The position numbers and the translations under genes are program-made. From positions 62,001-126,000 of the forward strand of contig NZ_NIQA01000005.1 in assembly GCF_002236805.1 (NCBI RefSeq): a DNA stretch of 64,000 bases. The letters run 5' to 3'. A model generated the notes under the pieces. That model saw only the letters and a program-made list of their open reading frames with translations, did no database searches and was not told the origin of the DNA. Shown piece by piece: positions 63,610-64,000 of this stretch. The stretch comes from Pusillimonas sp. T2. Lineage in GTDB: Bacteria; Pseudomonadota; Gammaproteobacteria; Burkholderiales; Burkholderiaceae_B. Position 1 is the stretch's first letter; each line of letters begins with the position of its first letter.

Positions 63610-64000
63610 CTAAGTGCACGTAGCGGGAGATTGTAACGCTAGTGCACTCAGGCCATCTAGCACGGGTGTGCTCAGCCACTCGATGGGTGTTTGGGGCAGG
63701 CCCAGTTGTTGCTGGGTAAAGTGCAACAGGCGTCGGGTTTCTTCTTGTACCAATGGCCAGCCCCCCCCAGCGCTGTATATCAGCGGGCCATGCCCGTAGT
63801 ATTCCAGGCCTATCAGCCATTGACGCAAAACTGCACCCGCTTGCGCCGCCGCGACACCGGTACTGATGGCTTGGTGTGTGTGTGTCGGGTAGGCGGTTGG
63901 TTCGCTATGGGCCTCGGGCAGGTTAGCGGTACCTTCGGCCAGCGATGTCTTCATGAGTGCCGGGCCTGGCAAAATAGTGCCGCCTTTGAATGCGTATCGG
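63610..64000 (-). CDS. coaX: Type III pantothenate kinase, C-terminal part (5' end outside window)
   Basis: About 130 C-terminal residues of a CoaX-type kinase, the first step of CoA synthesis. Reading past the apparent start gives [26 protein letters not shown], the CoaX substrate-binding motif, so the gene continues beyond 64000. [16 protein letters not shown] and [11 protein letters not shown] follow. This family is fused to or adjacent to BirA in some Burkholderiales; that side is not visible. Confidence 0.88.
   Translation of the reverse strand, partial: RYAFKGGTILPGPALMKTSLAEGTANLPEAHSEPTAYPTHTHQAISTGVAAAQAGAVLRQWLIGLEYYGHGPLIYSAGGGWPLVQEETRRLLHFTQQQLGLPQTPIEWLSTPVLDGLSALALQSPATCT

Overview
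The window looks like a chromosome segment of a betaproteobacterium, most likely Burkholderiales and probably Alcaligenaceae. This is inferred from the petABC-sspA-sspB gene order, the PVWY form of the cytochrome b Qo motif, the LPS core genes waaC/waaA and a GC-rich base composition. No rRNA or other taxon-defining gene is present, so the family is an inference.

Layout. (1) 1-6951, minus strand: an aromatic or N-heterocycle catabolic operon. Its first gene is a 2,5-dihydroxypyridine 5,6-dioxygenase (NicX) homologue, followed by an N-formylmaleamate-deformylase-like hydrolase, an acyl-CoA-dehydrogenase-fold protein lacking the dehydrogenase Glu, a flavin reductase, a solute-binding protein, an MDR oxidoreductase and a feruloyl-CoA-synthase-like ligase cut by the window edge. 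(2) 7264-34467: a hybrid NRPS-PKS locus. A type II thioesterase and a Sfp-type phosphopantetheinyl transferase lie on the plus strand. On the minus strand, 34467 to 8713, a run of overlapping or closely spaced genes encodes a DUF697 membrane protein, a 54-residue membrane protein, a SyrD/PvdE-type ABC exporter, an SPFH protein and three megasynthases: CAL-KR-ACP; C-A-PCP-C-A-PCP; C-A-PCP-E-C-A-PCP-KS-AT-KR-ACP. Specificity codes read by eye suggest beta-alanine, unknown, unknown (made D), phenylalanine, then malonate with ketoreduction. The product would be an N-acyl peptide ending in a phenylalanine-derived statine-like unit; I do not recognise this assembly line.

(3) 34728-43091: two envelope-stress modules. 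One joins a GtrB/ArnC-like glycosyltransferase, an ArnT-like transferase and their own two-component system. The other is a PhoPQ-like system with divergent PepSY genes. Both have tandem 11-bp repeats upstream that look like OmpR-family response-regulator sites. (4) 43346-48377: sulfate/thiosulfate uptake with two tandem binding proteins plus cysT, cysW and cysA. (5) 48491-64000: housekeeping genes: tRNA-Thr(UGU), an NTF2-like protein, sspB, sspA, petCBA, mscL, a Nif3-family gene, a DegS/HtrA-like protease, a diguanylate cyclase, an unusual polyol dehydrogenase, galE, waaC, waaA, galU and a partial coaX.

No CRISPR array, insertion sequence, integrase or prophage gene was seen. Domain calls come from reading motifs; no database search was run.
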